DNA from: an uncultured Saprospiraceae bacterium
GTDB taxonomy: Bacteria > Bacteroidota > Bacteroidia > Chitinophagales > Saprospiraceae
Length of the DNA stretch: 64,000 nt
Assembly: GCA_937921775.1 (NCBI GenBank)
Contig: CAKZUK010000102.1
Location: 1-64,000, forward strand
Reading direction: 5' to 3'
Every line of letters begins with the position of its first letter. The stretch's first letter is position 1. Positions 44,687 to 54,705 of the stretch are shown here, in pieces. The position numbers and the translations under genes were made by a program. Under the pieces are notes generated by a model, which was given only the letters and a program-made list of their open reading frames with translations, did not search any database and was not told the DNA's origin.

Positions 44687-46000
44687 ATGAAATATATTAA
44701 TCTAAGTTTTCTAATCATCGCATTATTCTTGACCGCTTGTCAAAATGAAGACACCATTAGCAGCGATGTAATTTTACCCACACCAATCGCAGTGACGGTT
44801 GTTGATATGGAAATAGTAGGAGGAGTAAACGAACCAGGAAGCCTATCTCATTGGACACTTCGTAACCAAGTATTACACAATGTATCTGTAAAGTTAATGT
44901 TTGATGGTGTTGCTATTGACGAAGTGAATACGGATGAAAGAGGCTGGTTTAAATTTAATGAACAAGCTGTCCCTGTAGAAGGAGCTTATCTATTGTTTGA
45001 GTCATCGGAATACTACAATAATGTTGTAAAAGTAGATACCATCACCGGAACTCCGTTTAGCACAAACCTTATCAGAAATAACTTTCCCGAAGTTACAGGC
45101 GAAGCAGTTAGTGGAGGTGGACCATACATTAAATTGAAGGCCACCTTACAGGATAACCTGTCAGGAGTGAAATACTTTTACATCACTAATGCTAGTGACG
45201 AATTAATCGGAACAGCTCAGTCTTATAATGATTTTGCTGGTTTTGAAATAACAACATTGGCGAATGAACCCTTATTCCTTCATTATGTGATTGATTGCTT
45301 TGATATCGGAACAATAGACTTGGGATCATTTTCTCAAGACACAGACCTTGGAATTTTATTGGATCAGTCTTATAATTTTGATAGAGACTTGGGCGGTGAA
45401 TTTTTTACGGCTTATGATTGTAGCGGAACACAATTGGATGATATTTCTATCTTTTTCCAAATTGATGGTATGACCATACATTCTTGGGGAAATGCAGGAT
45501 TTGGACATTGGAATTGCAACTTTGAAATAGATCCGGCTATGGTTGTTACAGTTGCTACTCAGAACCCAAGAAAATATGGTGAAGTCCTTATCAATTATGT
45601 TGCTGGACAAGATAACCTTTCAGACATTACAGTTTGCCAAGATGATGACACCTATTTGAATTATAGCATCGGAGGTGGAGCTACAATTGAACCAGATATA
45701 TTTACCTACGCCAATATTTTATCGGATGGTAGATTGCTATTGAAACAAAAAGATAAGGACTATGATAATGGTACAGATATCTCTTTTGAAATATCGGATG
45801 CAAATGTAGGAACCAACATACTGGGAGACGCAATTTGGTATGGTGCTCAAGGGGTCATCCTTGGTGGACCAAACCTAAGCATTAGCATCACCTTAAACGA
45901 TGGCGACTTCATAGAAGGAACCTTCAACGGAACGGCCTACAATCCTTTTGAAACCTCATTAGGGAACCTAAGCGGATCATTCAGAGCAAGACTTCAGTAA
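44687..46000 (+). CDS. Secreted lipoprotein of unknown function
   Basis: The 437-residue protein has a lipoprotein signal peptide (LFLTACQNEDT, cysteine near residue 18) followed by acidic residues. The acidic residues after the lipidated cysteine are compatible with export to the cell surface in Bacteroidota. Residues about 35-130 look like a carboxypeptidase-regulatory-like beta sandwich (DGVAIDEVNTDERGWFKFNE); the rest is beta-rich with many Gly, Asn and Asp and no recognised domain. A strong terminator follows, so it is transcribed separately from the sigma factor gene. The preceding 286-base gap holds nothing I can name. Confidence 0.75.
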   Translation: MKYINLSFLIIALFLTACQNEDTISSDVILPTPIAVTVVDMEIVGGVNEPGSLSHWTLRNQVLHNVSVKLMFDGVAIDEVNTDERGWFKFNEQAVPVEGAYLLFESSEYYNNVVKVDTITGTPFSTNLIRNNFPEVTGEAVSGGGPYIKLKATLQDNLSGVKYFYITNASDELIGTAQSYNDFAGFEITTLANEPLFLHYVIDCFDIGTIDLGSFSQDTDLGILLDQSYNFDRDLGGEFFTAYDCSGTQLDDISIFFQIDGMTIHSWGNAGFGHWNCNFEIDPAMVVTVATQNPRKYGEVLINYVAGQDNLSDITVCQDDDTYLNYSIGGGATIEPDIFTYANILSDGRLLLKQKDKDYDNGTDISFEISDANVGTNILGDAIWYGAQGVILGGPNLSISITLNDGDFIEGTFNGTAYNPFETSLGNLSGSFRARLQ

Positions 46001-46106
46001 GCCCCTAATGGCCGGTAAAGCTGTCCGGACAATCTGTTTAGCCAGAGAAACTAGCAGAGTACTTCGCAAGAACAGTCAGTGATTGTTAAGCTGAGTTAAT
46101 ACTAAA

Positions 46107-46149
46107 AAGAAGCGCAGAGATTAATGTAAATAAAAACTCTGCGCTTCTT
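46107..46149 (+). terminator. Terminator between the lipoprotein and sigma factor genes
   Basis: AAGAAGCGCAGAG and CTCTGCGCTTCTT form a 13-bp perfect stem with a 17-base A/T loop. It ends about 25 bases before the sigma factor start, so it may also act as an attenuator for that gene. Confidence 0.75.
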
Positions 46150-46173
46150 AAAACGAAAAGACAAAAAACAAAC

Positions 46174-46752
46174 TTGACCAACAAAGACAACATACGAATC
46201 CTAATCGCAGCAGCAAAGAAAGGAACCTGGTCCGCTCAGAAAGAGCTATACCTTACCTATGCTGATGATATGATGTCGATCGCCATCCGGTATACAAAGG
46301 ATCAATCGGCAGCAAAGGATTTAGTCCAAGATAGTTTTATAAAGTTTTTTGAAAAGATTGAACAATTTGATATTGAAAAAGGAATGCCTGGCCCTTGGAT
46401 TAGCAGAATTCTAATTAATAAAGCGCTGCAAAATTACAAGAAAGAAAACAGATTAAGTTTTGAAACGGAAACGATTTTTGCACAAGAACCATCAAGAGAA
46501 ACATCCATCATTGAAACATTGGAGGCAGAAGATATTTTGAATCTCTTACAAGAACTTCCAGAAGGATGTCGGGTTATTTTCAACTTGAATGTTGTAGAAG
46601 GCTATAAGCATGAGGAAATTGGCAAAATGCTTGGAATTACTGCAAGTGCATCTCGTTCTCAACTTACACGGTCAAAGAAACTACTACGTAAACTAATAGA
46701 GAAAAATATAGGAATACAGGACGATCGAAAAACTGGACTAAAAGCAGGTTGA
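46174..46752 (+). CDS. ECF-type RNA polymerase sigma factor
   Basis: The 192-residue protein begins with TTG at 46174 (TNKDNIRILIAAAKKG). Region 2 is visible as DQSAAKDLVQDSFIKFFEKI, which contacts core polymerase and the -10 element. Region 4 is LPEGCRVIFNLNVVEGYKHE with the helix-turn-helix EIGKMLGITASASRSQL, which reads the -35 element. No region 3 lies between them, as expected for ECF (group 4) sigma factors. The next gene starts 29 bases downstream and encodes a membrane-spanning protein whose cytoplasmic part may be the anti-sigma element. Confidence 0.95.
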   Translation: MTNKDNIRILIAAAKKGTWSAQKELYLTYADDMMSIAIRYTKDQSAAKDLVQDSFIKFFEKIEQFDIEKGMPGPWISRILINKALQNYKKENRLSFETETIFAQEPSRETSIIETLEAEDILNLLQELPEGCRVIFNLNVVEGYKHEEIGKMLGITASASRSQLTRSKKLLRKLIEKNIGIQDDRKTGLKAG

Positions 46753-46781
46753 TTTTGGTAAGGTTCCTAAATAAGAATAAA

Positions 46782-48284
46782 ATGGAAAAACATTTCAAAA
46801 ATAAACTGAAGCAACATAAGGTCGACTGGGACAAGGAAGATCTATTGGTTGGCTTGGAGGCAACGCTTTCCAAAAAGGAATCTCCTTCGAAATGGAAGTG
46901 GTTGTTCTTCCTACTTCCTTTATTATTGATGGTGACTTGCTGGGGTGTTTACAAAAATGACTTGACGGAGACTACTTTAGGCGATTTAGCTACTGCTAAA
47001 AACATTGATGAAAATACAGCACAAAAGGAAAAAGAAAACGCAATAACGAATATGGGCCTTTTGCCAAAAAATAACACGGACAATGCAAATGAACTAAGTG
47101 GACATTCAATCACACAGTCAACTGAATCAGTATCTAAAACAACAAGTGATACGAAAAACCATAATCAAAAAAAGGATTTTCCTGAAGCCTCAAATTATGC
47201 TGGAAAATCAAGTTCAACAAATATTAATTCTGACAAAGAAAATAAAGTACCAACTAATTTAATCCTCAATATGGATTCAATTAATCAACTTGCAACAGTT
47301 CCTAGAGCGAGCACAGCTATTCCTGAAACTATAATCAAAAATACAGAGACAAGATCCGAAAATCTTAGTACAGAAAGTTTAATCTTAAAACAAACACTAG
47401 TTGAGCAAATTTCAAAAGATAAAACAAAGCAAGCAATTATAACAAGACTTTTTGTAAACTCAGAAAATTTCCTTTTCCAAGAATTAAAAACAGATATAAC
47501 TAAAAATGGTATTGAAGTAGAAAGCAAATACAAGAAAAAGGATTCAGAGCCTAAGAAATATACATTCTACGCGGAACCAAGTTTTGTGGCTGGTTTGCCA
47601 CAACGGAAAACGAAGTACACCAACTCAGATCCAACAGTCAATGCTCAATTGGAAGCAAACAAGAACATGGAAACGCCGAAAATATACAGTGCTATAAGTC
47701 TAGAATTTGGCCTAGCAATAAAAGAAAAGTGGATGATACAAATAGGTGTTGAATACCAAGGGGTCAGAGAATTATTTAAATATGATGGTTTCTACAGATC
47801 AGATACAACGATTGCCGAATATGATAAATCCTCCTACTTCTTAGATGCCGCTATGGACACGGTGTTTTTTGCAGGCATGCGACCTTACATAGAAAATAAA
47901 GATAGAAAAATACGACATTGGAATACTTTTCAATATTATAGTATCCCACTAAATATAGGCCGACGTTTTCAATTTAACAAAACAGCTATTAATACTTCAG
48001 TCGGTATTTCATATGCCTTCGGACACGATTTCTTTGGCCGCAATAATATCATCAAATATGATGGTACCAACCAGATAATAGATAATACCGTTTTTGATAT
48101 AAAAAGCAGATTCGGTTTCCAAGTCGGAATAGGCGGGGAGTACCAACTTTCCGAACGCAAACAACTGTTCTTAAAAGCAAGCTTACGTCGATCCCCAACG
48201 TTTATCCAAGAAGGCTATGAGCAAGTCTACTGGACTTATTCACTAGGATTCGGTATGCGGTATTTTCTTGGAGATCACTATTGA
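46782..48284 (+). CDS. Inner-membrane-anchored protein with outer-membrane beta-barrel-like C-terminus, putative anti-sigma partner
   Basis: I start at ATG 46782 (MEKHFKNKLKQHKVDWD); the track's TTG start overlaps the sigma gene. The 500-residue protein has a charged cytoplasmic N-terminus of about 35 residues and one membrane helix (WLFFLLPLLLMVTCWGVY). A low-complexity, Asn/Thr/Ser/Lys-rich linker of about 190 residues follows. The C-terminal ~230 residues are alternating beta strands that look like a small outer-membrane barrel (FYAEPSFVAGLP, TSVGISYAFGHDF, and the terminal YSLGFGMRYFLG). The order, 29 bases after an ECF sigma gene, suggests an anti-sigma or sensor protein. The fused topology is my inference; the barrel-like part could instead be a periplasmic beta domain. 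Confidence 0.72.
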   Translation: MEKHFKNKLKQHKVDWDKEDLLVGLEATLSKKESPSKWKWLFFLLPLLLMVTCWGVYKNDLTETTLGDLATAKNIDENTAQKEKENAITNMGLLPKNNTDNANELSGHSITQSTESVSKTTSDTKNHNQKKDFPEASNYAGKSSSTNINSDKENKVPTNLILNMDSINQLATVPRASTAIPETIIKNTETRSENLSTESLILKQTLVEQISKDKTKQAIITRLFVNSENFLFQELKTDITKNGIEVESKYKKKDSEPKKYTFYAEPSFVAGLPQRKTKYTNSDPTVNAQLEANKNMETPKIYSAISLEFGLAIKEKWMIQIGVEYQGVRELFKYDGFYRSDTTIAEYDKSSYFLDAAMDTVFFAGMRPYIENKDRKIRHWNTFQYYSIPLNIGRRFQFNKTAINTSVGISYAFGHDFFGRNNIIKYDGTNQIIDNTVFDIKSRFGFQVGIGGEYQLSERKQLFLKASLRRSPTFIQEGYEQVYWTYSLGFGMRYFLGDHY

Positions 48285-48997
48285 TAGTATTAGAAAAATT
48301 GTAACGGATCAGCTGCTCGGTCATCGGACTTTACAGGTCGACCGAGAATACAGTTGCTTGAATATTTTGGCTGCATCACTCTTAGAAATGTTTTTAAATC
48401 TGTCTGTCTAGCTGCCAGGTAGAGTCGAAGTATGATACAGTTAACAATTAGGCGGAAGCCATAATAATGATCGCCTCAAACATCTACATTCGCTTCTAGA
48501 CAGTGAATAAATAAACTTAAGAAAAATATCTCTAATCCCAAATAAAACAAGTCAAACCCAGGCCCTCCCAAACTTCTAAAAATGTCCCCCATCTCTTTCG
48601 AAGACAAACTGAAATCTCCACAAATCAAAATTCGAAAAATCCTACTAGCAAACCCAGTTGACAAAACACGACCAAAGCCAAAAAAATCCCAACAACATTC
48701 CCCAAAAAATCGTATTTTTAAGCATCCCATTACAGGTCTCAGCGCCCTACACATCCGCCTAAACAAGCTGAGCAACAGCAGTTTAACGTAAGTTTAACGG
48801 CCACATCCAACTTTAATACAATATATCATCACCAAAAACAATTAATATTGCGGCCCATTTACCTTGTCGTACTATGACTTGCATTTGGCTTTCAGGCAGC
48901 TAAAAGTAAGTTACAAGCATCTTCAAGCTAGGACCAAACGTTATAAAACAAAACAACAACTAATAGTTAGGAAACAATTTTAAGCAATTCTCCCGAT
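48285..48997. other. 713-base intergenic region, no clear gene
   Basis: Two overlapping ORFs (48476-48775 minus, 48582-48791 plus) exist but neither has a start context, motif or composition that persuades me. The region carries AT-rich tracts before 48998 and probably the promoter of the adhesin gene. I see no long hairpin. Confidence 0.45.
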
Positions 48998-51900
48998 ATG
49001 AAACAACACCAAAACCCTCACGGAAATATTATTCATACCACTCTGTTTCTCATTGGATTTTTATTCCTCATAAATCCTCTGAAAGCTCAGTTAACACTCG
49101 AAGTCACCATCAACAGTGGGCAGGTCACCACAACATGTACCGATAACTTCGGTGATCCCGACCCGAGATTTAGAGTAAGTGTAGCAGGAAACGCACTCGT
49201 CACTTATCCGGCAACCGACTTCTGTTTTACGGATCTTCCAAATACACAATATGTCAACACACAAGCTTGTGGTAATGCTATTCCAACTGTCGTTGAAATA
49301 TGTCTAAGAGCATTTGAGGATGATGGTAGCTTTTGCAATATCAGTCCCGACTGTCAAGAAGAAATTTGTCAGGACTTCATAGTTCCTGCTCCAAACACAT
49401 CAGTCGATTATACTTTAACGATGCCTACAGGCTTGTCCTCTTGGGGCGAAGTCAATTTTACCTTGGACCTAAGTGGAACTTATTTCGGTGCACCAAATGA
49501 TTTGATTTGTGATGCGATTAATATGGGAGTTCTCACAAATGGTGGCGTACTTGGTGATGCAACTACTAGCAACTATGTCAACTATTGCGCAACAGGCGTC
49601 AACGAACCAAATACCGCTTTTAGTAACGAACAGTCCGTTTGGTTTTCCTTTACAACTTCTCCTGATCCTGTTTCTACAACAATCAATCTGACTTCTGATC
49701 CATCAGGATATGGTGATCCAATAGCATTGCAATTTGGAATTTACGAATCAGATGACGGTACCTGCAATGGGAATATGACTGGAGTATTCTTTTCTTCTGA
49801 TACAGGAACACCAGATGAAATGAGAATCATAGAATGCTTGGAACCAAATACAAATTATTTTATGATGATAGATGGTGGCGCAACAGTTGCCGGTGGAGTA
49901 GAAGGTTTCTTTGGTGTTGAAATTTCTGATCTTGATGCAACTTCCGCCGGTGATGTAATGTGTGAGGCTGAAAACTTAGGCGCTGTTCCTGACGGCGGGC
50001 TCATTTCGGTGACCAACCAATCCAACATTTGTTCTGACTATACTTTCAACGAACCATGGACTTCTGCTTTTGTACCGCAACGAACAGTTTGGTATCAATT
50101 CACAATTCCAGCATCAGGTCATATCATCATTGATGCAATGAGTAACCCTGACAACCCAATCGGTATTCAGTTGGCTTTGTTTACTTCTAATAATGATCAA
50201 TGTACCGGCTTCTTTTCAGAAATAGGAACAAACTATACTTTCCAAGATCTAGATGAATCACTGGAAATGCAATGTCTTGAACCTGGAGAAATAGTCTGGT
50301 TATTAATAGACGGTGATGGAACATCTACTACCGGGGTTTTCGATATGAATATTATTGATGGTGGAGATATTGCACCGCAGTCAACTACTCAAATAAACGA
50401 AGTCATTTGCGCAGGTCAAACAATTACGATAGGAGGCGAAGTCTTTGATGCTAGTTCCGTCGTGGACATCACTGTACCTGCTTGGAATAATTGCGATAGT
50501 TTAATTACTGGGACAGTGACCGTTTTACCTCCGCTTTCATCCATCATTGACACTACTATTTGTTTTGGACAATCCGTAACGGTAGGGGGAACCGATTATG
50601 CTGTTGCAGGAATTTACAGTCCAACATTAATCACTGCAGATGGTTGTGATTCTGTTGTCAACCTAAGTTTGGCAATCATAGATGATATGACAGCTACTGC
50701 TGCTCAAACTCTTGAGGCTACAGGATATCAAACACCTGATGGAGAGGCCACCGTTGTTGGTACTGGAGGAGCAGGTAATTTTACTTATGAATGGTCTGAC
50801 GGTCAGACAAGTCAAAACGCTACAAATCTAATTGGTGGTCAAAATTATTGCGTCACCATTACTGATGGAATTGGATGTACGGCTGAAGATTGTGTATTGG
50901 TTTTATTCCCAAGTAATATCCTCACGTCTTTAAATGATGTTACTTTAAATTGCCCTGGTGACGAAGATGGTTCTTTAAATCTATCTATATCAAACGGTGC
51001 AGCTCCCTACGATTATTCATGGGAAAATCTTGACGATGCAAGCATGAATGGTAGCGGAACTATTGCGACTGAAGGAGGAAATAATTCAATTGATAATTTA
51101 CCCGCAGGTTCTTACAGCTTTACCATTTCTGATGCCTTTGGAATTACCATTGCCATTGGTGATATAATTGAACCTGCTGCTATATTTACGAACATTGACA
51201 CCACGCTTTGTGCTGGCGAAACGCTGACTGTAGGTGCGACAGTATTCAATGTAACTAGTCCGATCAATGTTGTCCTGCCTTCTTATTTAGGTTGTGATTC
51301 GACTATTGTCGGAAACGTAGAAATACTAACGCCGATAGAAACAGTATTGGATGAAACCTTATGTTTCGGAGAGGTACTAGTAGTCGGCTCTGTGGTTTAT
51401 AATACTTCCGGTCCGATCAATGAAGTGCTTACAAGTTATACAACTTGTGATAGTATCGTTACAGGTAGTTTAGTTGTCCTTTCGGAAAATATAACAACGA
51501 TTGATACTACAATCTGTTTTGGTGAAACCATCATTATTGGCGGCGCACTTTATAACACGACAGGTGTTTGGACGGATACAGAAACTGCTTTCAATACTTG
51601 TGATAGTACCATTGTTGCCAACCTAATCGTTTTAGATGAATTAGTCGTGTCAGCAGATATAACTAGCTCTGCTACTGGACCTGGAATTCCGGATGGAGAA
51701 ATCACCGCCAACCTAGTCGGCGGGCAAGGGCCATTTACTTATTTATGGTCTGACAGTCAAACGTCACAGACGGCTATCAACCTGATTGGTGGTCAAAATT
51801 ACTGCGTAACGGTAACAGACAATATTGGTTGTATCGGGATAGATTGCGTCACTGTCGACTTTCCAAGTAACGTGGAAGTGAGCATGTCAGATATCAATTT

Positions 51901-53587
51901 ATCTTGTAATGGAGATACAAATGGTTCACTTACCATTGATATAAATTTAGGACAAGCACCTTATGGCTTCGTTTGGCAAAATCAAGATAACTCCTTAAAC
52001 GGAGTTGGCTCAGTGCTCGTGCAAAATGGTGATGGTGTTATCAATAACCTGCCTCCTGGGACCTACTACGTAACGGTAACGGATGTATGGGGACAGGCGG
52101 ATGCAACTGCCTTGGTCATCGAGCCTGAGGAATTAACTGCAACTGTAAATGAAACAGCTACTTCTTGCTTTGGCGAATGTGATGGCTCCGTTGGTTTTAC
52201 GGTAACTGGAGGTACGCCACCCTACCAATTCGCATGGCCAACTGGTCAAACAGGACCTGCAGTAAATAATTTATGCGCTGGGATATATTTGGTAACGGTA
52301 TCAGATGCCAATAATTGTGAAGCGATTATGTCAACGGTTGTTTTAGAGCCAGACGAAGTCATTGCAACTGCAGTAGAAGTCAACCCAGTTTCTTGTTTTA
52401 ATGGTTCAGATGGAGCAGCTACGGTGAGCATCAACGGAACGGCCCAATCTTATCTTTGGGATAATGGAGAGACGACTCAAGAAGCGACTAATCTTGATGC
52501 TGGTGTACATACTGTTGTGGTAATTGATGCAAATGCTTGTTCTTCAACCGCAAGTATTACGATCAACCAACCCGCAGATGCAGTGGCTGTGCTGGTAACA
52601 ATAGAATCAGAGATTGCTTGTTTTAATGGGACTGATGGGGCTTTACTTGCCACGGCGACTGGAGGTAGTGGTGGTTACACTTATGAGTGGAGTAGTGGTG
52701 ACTTAAATGCCATTGCCAATACCTTGACGGTTGGACAATATATCGTTACGGTAACGGACATCACAGGTTGTACTACGGTAGCTTCTGGAACCTTGACAGA
52801 GCCCAATGAGATATTCGCTGATCTGACAACTTTCCCGGTTACCTGTCCCGAAGGTATCAGTAGTGGTACCATTAATGTTGATACCGCTTTTGGAGGAATG
52901 AGTGATGGCTATACCTATTCATTAGATGGCATTTATTATGGAACGGATACCGTCTTTAATGAATTGATAGCAGGGATCTATAATGTTTTTGTACAAGATC
53001 TTAGTGGCTGTGCTCAATCTTTTGAAGTTGAAGTCGATGCACCTGAAGAAATTCTTTTAGAATTGAATGAGGATCAATCAATTAGGCTTGGAGAAAGTAC
53101 AGAGATAGAATCCTACGTTTTTAATTCAAATATCATTTATGACTGGACGGCAAACAGTCTGCCAATTGACTGTCCTGATTGTGATGAAATAGAAGTTACT
53201 CCAGTTGAAAATACCCTATATCAGCTCACCGTTTTAGACACGCTAAGCGGCTGTACAGCTACAGCAGAAACCTCCGTTGAAGTCATCTTAGAAAGGAACG
53301 TATTTATGCCAAATGCATTTTCTCCAAACGGAGACGGCGTGAATGATCTTTACTTTTTGAACGCAGGTCCTGAAGTTCAACAGATTAATTATTTACGAAT
53401 TTTTAATCGATGGGGAGCTCTGGTGTATGAGAGTAGAGAAGCAGAGCCGAATGACTCCCGTGAAGGATGGAATGGACAATTTAAGGGCAAGGCTGTAGCG
53501 ACGGGTGTTTATATTGTTATGGCTCAGGTGGAGTTCATTGATGGCGAGGTTTTGATTTACGAGGGAGATGTTTCTGTCCTGCGCTAA
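48998..53587 (+). CDS. Giant secreted adhesin-like protein with SprB-type repeats and gliding-associated (T9SS type B) C-terminus
   Basis: The 1529-residue protein has a signal peptide (ends near NPLKAQ). Residues about 165-460 hold two related beta domains (DLICDAINMG..., then MCEAENLGAVPDG...), each with a WF/WY-Q-F-T core. Residues about 465-900 contain repeated ~55-residue units marked by TICFGETIIIGGALYNT-like and CDS(T/V)IV sequences. Several SprB-type repeats with YTYEWSSGD-, GSDGAATV- and GVHTVVVIDANAC-like strands follow. The last ~90 residues are the gliding-associated C-terminal domain (NAFSPNGDGVNDLYF ... GVYIVMAQVEF). It is predicted to pass the outer membrane by T9SS and act as a surface adhesin. 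Confidence 0.92.
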   Translation: MKQHQNPHGNIIHTTLFLIGFLFLINPLKAQLTLEVTINSGQVTTTCTDNFGDPDPRFRVSVAGNALVTYPATDFCFTDLPNTQYVNTQACGNAIPTVVEICLRAFEDDGSFCNISPDCQEEICQDFIVPAPNTSVDYTLTMPTGLSSWGEVNFTLDLSGTYFGAPNDLICDAINMGVLTNGGVLGDATTSNYVNYCATGVNEPNTAFSNEQSVWFSFTTSPDPVSTTINLTSDPSGYGDPIALQFGIYESDDGTCNGNMTGVFFSSDTGTPDEMRIIECLEPNTNYFMMIDGGATVAGGVEGFFGVEISDLDATSAGDVMCEAENLGAVPDGGLISVTNQSNICSDYTFNEPWTSAFVPQRTVWYQFTIPASGHIIIDAMSNPDNPIGIQLALFTSNNDQCTGFFSEIGTNYTFQDLDESLEMQCLEPGEIVWLLIDGDGTSTTGVFDMNIIDGGDIAPQSTTQINEVICAGQTITIGGEVFDASSVVDITVPAWNNCDSLITGTVTVLPPLSSIIDTTICFGQSVTVGGTDYAVAGIYSPTLITADGCDSVVNLSLAIIDDMTATAAQTLEATGYQTPDGEATVVGTGGAGNFTYEWSDGQTSQNATNLIGGQNYCVTITDGIGCTAEDCVLVLFPSNILTSLNDVTLNCPGDEDGSLNLSISNGAAPYDYSWENLDDASMNGSGTIATEGGNNSIDNLPAGSYSFTISDAFGITIAIGDIIEPAAIFTNIDTTLCAGETLTVGATVFNVTSPINVVLPSYLGCDSTIVGNVEILTPIETVLDETLCFGEVLVVGSVVYNTSGPINEVLTSYTTCDSIVTGSLVVLSENITTIDTTICFGETIIIGGALYNTTGVWTDTETAFNTCDSTIVANLIVLDELVVSADITSSATGPGIPDGEITANLVGGQGPFTYLWSDSQTSQTAINLIGGQNYCVTVTDNIGCIGIDCVTVDFPSNVEVSMSDINLSCNGDTNGSLTIDINLGQAPYGFVWQNQDNSLNGVGSVLVQNGDGVINNLPPGTYYVTVTDVWGQADATALVIEPEELTATVNETATSCFGECDGSVGFTVTGGTPPYQFAWPTGQTGPAVNNLCAGIYLVTVSDANNCEAIMSTVVLEPDEVIATAVEVNPVSCFNGSDGAATVSINGTAQSYLWDNGETTQEATNLDAGVHTVVVIDANACSSTASITINQPADAVAVLVTIESEIACFNGTDGALLATATGGSGGYTYEWSSGDLNAIANTLTVGQYIVTVTDITGCTTVASGTLTEPNEIFADLTTFPVTCPEGISSGTINVDTAFGGMSDGYTYSLDGIYYGTDTVFNELIAGIYNVFVQDLSGCAQSFEVEVDAPEEILLELNEDQSIRLGESTEIESYVFNSNIIYDWTANSLPIDCPDCDEIEVTPVENTLYQLTVLDTLSGCTATAETSVEVILERNVFMPNAFSPNGDGVNDLYFLNAGPEVQQINYLRIFNRWGALVYESREAEPNDSREGWNGQFKGKAVATGVYIVMAQVEFIDGEVLIYEGDVSVLR

Positions 53588-53689
53588 TGGAATAATTTAA
53601 TTGTAAATAATTTAGAGATTCAGCGTGAACGGTCAAGGAAAAAAATATCGATAAAAAAGAACCGCATTCAATAGTACCAAAGTAAAACA

Positions 53690-53725
53690 AAAATGGCGAA
53701 CTTGATCAATCAAGCTCGCCATTTT
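53690..53725. terminator. Bidirectional terminator
   Basis: AAAATGGCGAACTTGAT pairs with ATCAAGCTCGCCATTTT with one mismatch, and A/T runs flank the stem on both sides. It lies between the convergent adhesin gene and the T9SS protein gene and can serve both. Confidence 0.85.
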
Positions 53726-53743
53726 AAACTAAGTAAGTTTCAT

Positions 53744-54448
53744 CTATTTCACAAAAGACAACATAGGAGAAAAACCACCATTGCCATCTGTAATGTGATA
53801 GAAGTAAATACCACTTGTATAATCTGCAACATTCAATTCTACTTGATTATTTTGCTGATCTAAAGTAACAGATTCCATTTTCATACCTACCGTGTTGTAA
53901 ACAAGCAACTGAGCATCATCCGCATCATGTGTGTATGGGATTTGTATAAAATCGTCAGCAGGATTAGGGAAAGCCTTACCAACTTCATGTACAAAATCGA
54001 CCGTACTTGTTGCCATGCATTCTGCAATATTTACAACTAAAGTCGTACTATTAGTCGGATCGTTTCTATCATAGAAAACCAAGTTCCAAGATGAGCCAAA
54101 GGTACCTGCTGGAGAAGGAGTAAACTTAAACTGATCAGAGGAGCCATTGGGGGTCAGTGTCAAGATTATTTCTCCAGTATCTCCCCAAGTAGTAGTCTCA
54201 CTAACTGAGAAAAAACAAGCCGCTCCAATACAGATTTGAATGGCAGTATTGTCACCATCCATATAGCAATCTGATTCTAGGCGCAATGCAATGTCGATTG
54301 CTTCACCGCTCAGATTAGATAAGGTGAGATCACCGTAGTTAATATAATCATCCAATTCAGCTAGGTCCATTTGATTGGAGCTCAACTCTAATTGAGCATT
54401 GCTAGAGACAAAGCAAAGCAAAAGTAAAAATGTAAAAAGTGATTTCAT
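53744..54448 (-). CDS. T9SS type A sorting domain-containing secreted protein
   Basis: The 234-residue protein has a signal peptide (LLLLCFVSSNAQLE) and a ~120-residue beta-sandwich domain with two closely spaced Cys residues (IQICIGAACFF). The C-terminal T9SS type A sorting domain is about 75 residues long (AFPNPADDFIQIPY ... GIYFYHITDG) and ends in Phe-Val-Lys. It has no catalytic motif that I can see; the small beta domain could bind carbohydrate or protein. It is convergent with the adhesin gene and stands alone. Confidence 0.85.
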   Translation of the reverse strand: MKSLFTFLLLLCFVSSNAQLELSSNQMDLAELDDYINYGDLTLSNLSGEAIDIALRLESDCYMDGDNTAIQICIGAACFFSVSETTTWGDTGEIILTLTPNGSSDQFKFTPSPAGTFGSSWNLVFYDRNDPTNSTTLVVNIAECMATSTVDFVHEVGKAFPNPADDFIQIPYTHDADDAQLLVYNTVGMKMESVTLDQQNNQVELNVADYTSGIYFYHITDGNGGFSPMLSFVK

Positions 54449-54705
54449 ACGTCTATTGATTTATAAAAGATGAGAGGAATAAATAATAATTATTGATTAA
54501 AGAAAAACAAAGAATCTTCTTATTTTAAGTGCTATACTTGAAGCTGAGAATAGGTGCAAAGTTAAATATAAGGAAAAATTAACGATTAATGACCTATATC
54601 GGACCTTAGATATACCTCCTGATCGCTTTAGCAGTAAATGTCCAATCAGTTACATTTTCAATGCATGCCTATCAAATACTCAATCAAATTGATTAAATTT
54701 ACCAA

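Noticed and set aside
48476-48791. Overlapping ORFs of 99 (minus) and 69 (plus) residues
   Set aside because: They oppose each other, lack motifs, and the minus one has unusual Phe/Gly/Arg-rich composition; neither is convincing.
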